A stretch of 13,085 nt of DNA from NCBI GenBank assembly GCA_021772705.1, contig JAJFLN010000842.1, positions 1-13,085 of the forward strand. Reading direction: 5' to 3'. This DNA is from Candidatus Cloacimonadota bacterium (GTDB lineage Bacteria; Muiribacteriota; UBA6191; JACPRK01). Shown in pieces: positions 12,996 through 13,085 of the stretch. Under the pieces are notes generated by a model that was not told the DNA's origin, made no database searches, and was given only the letters and a program-made list of their open reading frames with translations. The first letter of the stretch is position 1; every line of letters begins with the position of its first letter. A program made the position numbers and the translations under genes.

Positions 12996-13085
12996 CCGTT
13001 CGCCCCACTATGGATGCCCGCATCCAGGACGACTGAATGGCCGAGTTTTCCCGATCCGTTCGTCCTACTATGGATGCCCGCATCC
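12996..13085. repeat. Two 30-base direct repeats 30 bases apart, CRISPR-like, cut by the window end
   Basis: Copies at 12996-13025 and 13056-13085 differ at two positions (CGCCCCACTA versus CGTCCTACTA). Each ends with the hairpin GGATGC-CC-GCATCC. The 30 bases between them (13026-13055) have no resemblance to the 30 bases before the first copy, so this is not simply a 60-bp tandem unit with earlier copies. Repeat length, spacer length and internal palindrome fit a CRISPR array starting here, but two copies and one spacer do not prove it, and no cas gene is present. A 60-bp minisatellite remains possible. Confidence 0.55.

Overview
The window is a GC-rich bacterial segment that is almost fully coding. 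It carries ten convincing genes, nine on the minus strand and one on the plus strand. No RNA gene, transposase or integrase was recognised. The gene content (nickel-pincer cofactor synthesis, a PrkA/YeaH/SpoVR set, PspA, a one-spanner Ser/Thr kinase and a tandem receiver protein) fits an uncultured, environmental, probably two-membraned GC-rich lineage such as Acidobacteriota or a relative of the Myxococcota. That placement is a low-confidence inference from gene content only. Both ends lie inside repeats, so the window may be a whole assembly contig broken at repeats.

Left part (1-3800). A degenerate tandem repeat built on a TCCTGAGC-n4-CGAAG core fills 1 to about 260. A minus-strand operon follows, in transcription order: a small six-helix membrane protein resembling an ECF-transporter substrate-binding (S) component, then larC, larE and larB. 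The genes overlap by 4, about 20 and 3-4 bases, implying translational coupling. LarB, LarE and LarC together turn nicotinic acid adenine dinucleotide into the nickel-pincer nucleotide cofactor of LarA-type racemases and epimerases. No larA lies in the window. The S-component-like protein is a candidate importer for nickel or a pyridine precursor. Its upstream region holds a perfect 7-bp-arm palindrome over a -10-like box and a tandem 10-mer at the -35 position.

Middle (3801-4926). One plus-strand gene encodes a protein of two receiver domains, the first lacking its phosphoacceptor aspartate. It converges on the next operon across a 289-base gap that contains two similar double-hairpin elements in opposite orientation.

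Right part (4927-12798). A minus-strand stress-type cluster reads prkA, a yeaH-like DUF444/VWA gene, spoVR and pspA. Upstream of it on the same strand is an 816-residue transmembrane Ser/Thr kinase with a C-terminal, probably periplasmic, Asp-box (sialidase-like) propeller. The kinase could feed an envelope signal to the PrkA/SpoVR/PspA set, but only proximity supports this.

The right end (12996-13085) has two 30-base repeat copies separated by exactly 30 bases of unrelated sequence, each with an internal hairpin. This is CRISPR-like geometry, cut off by the window edge.
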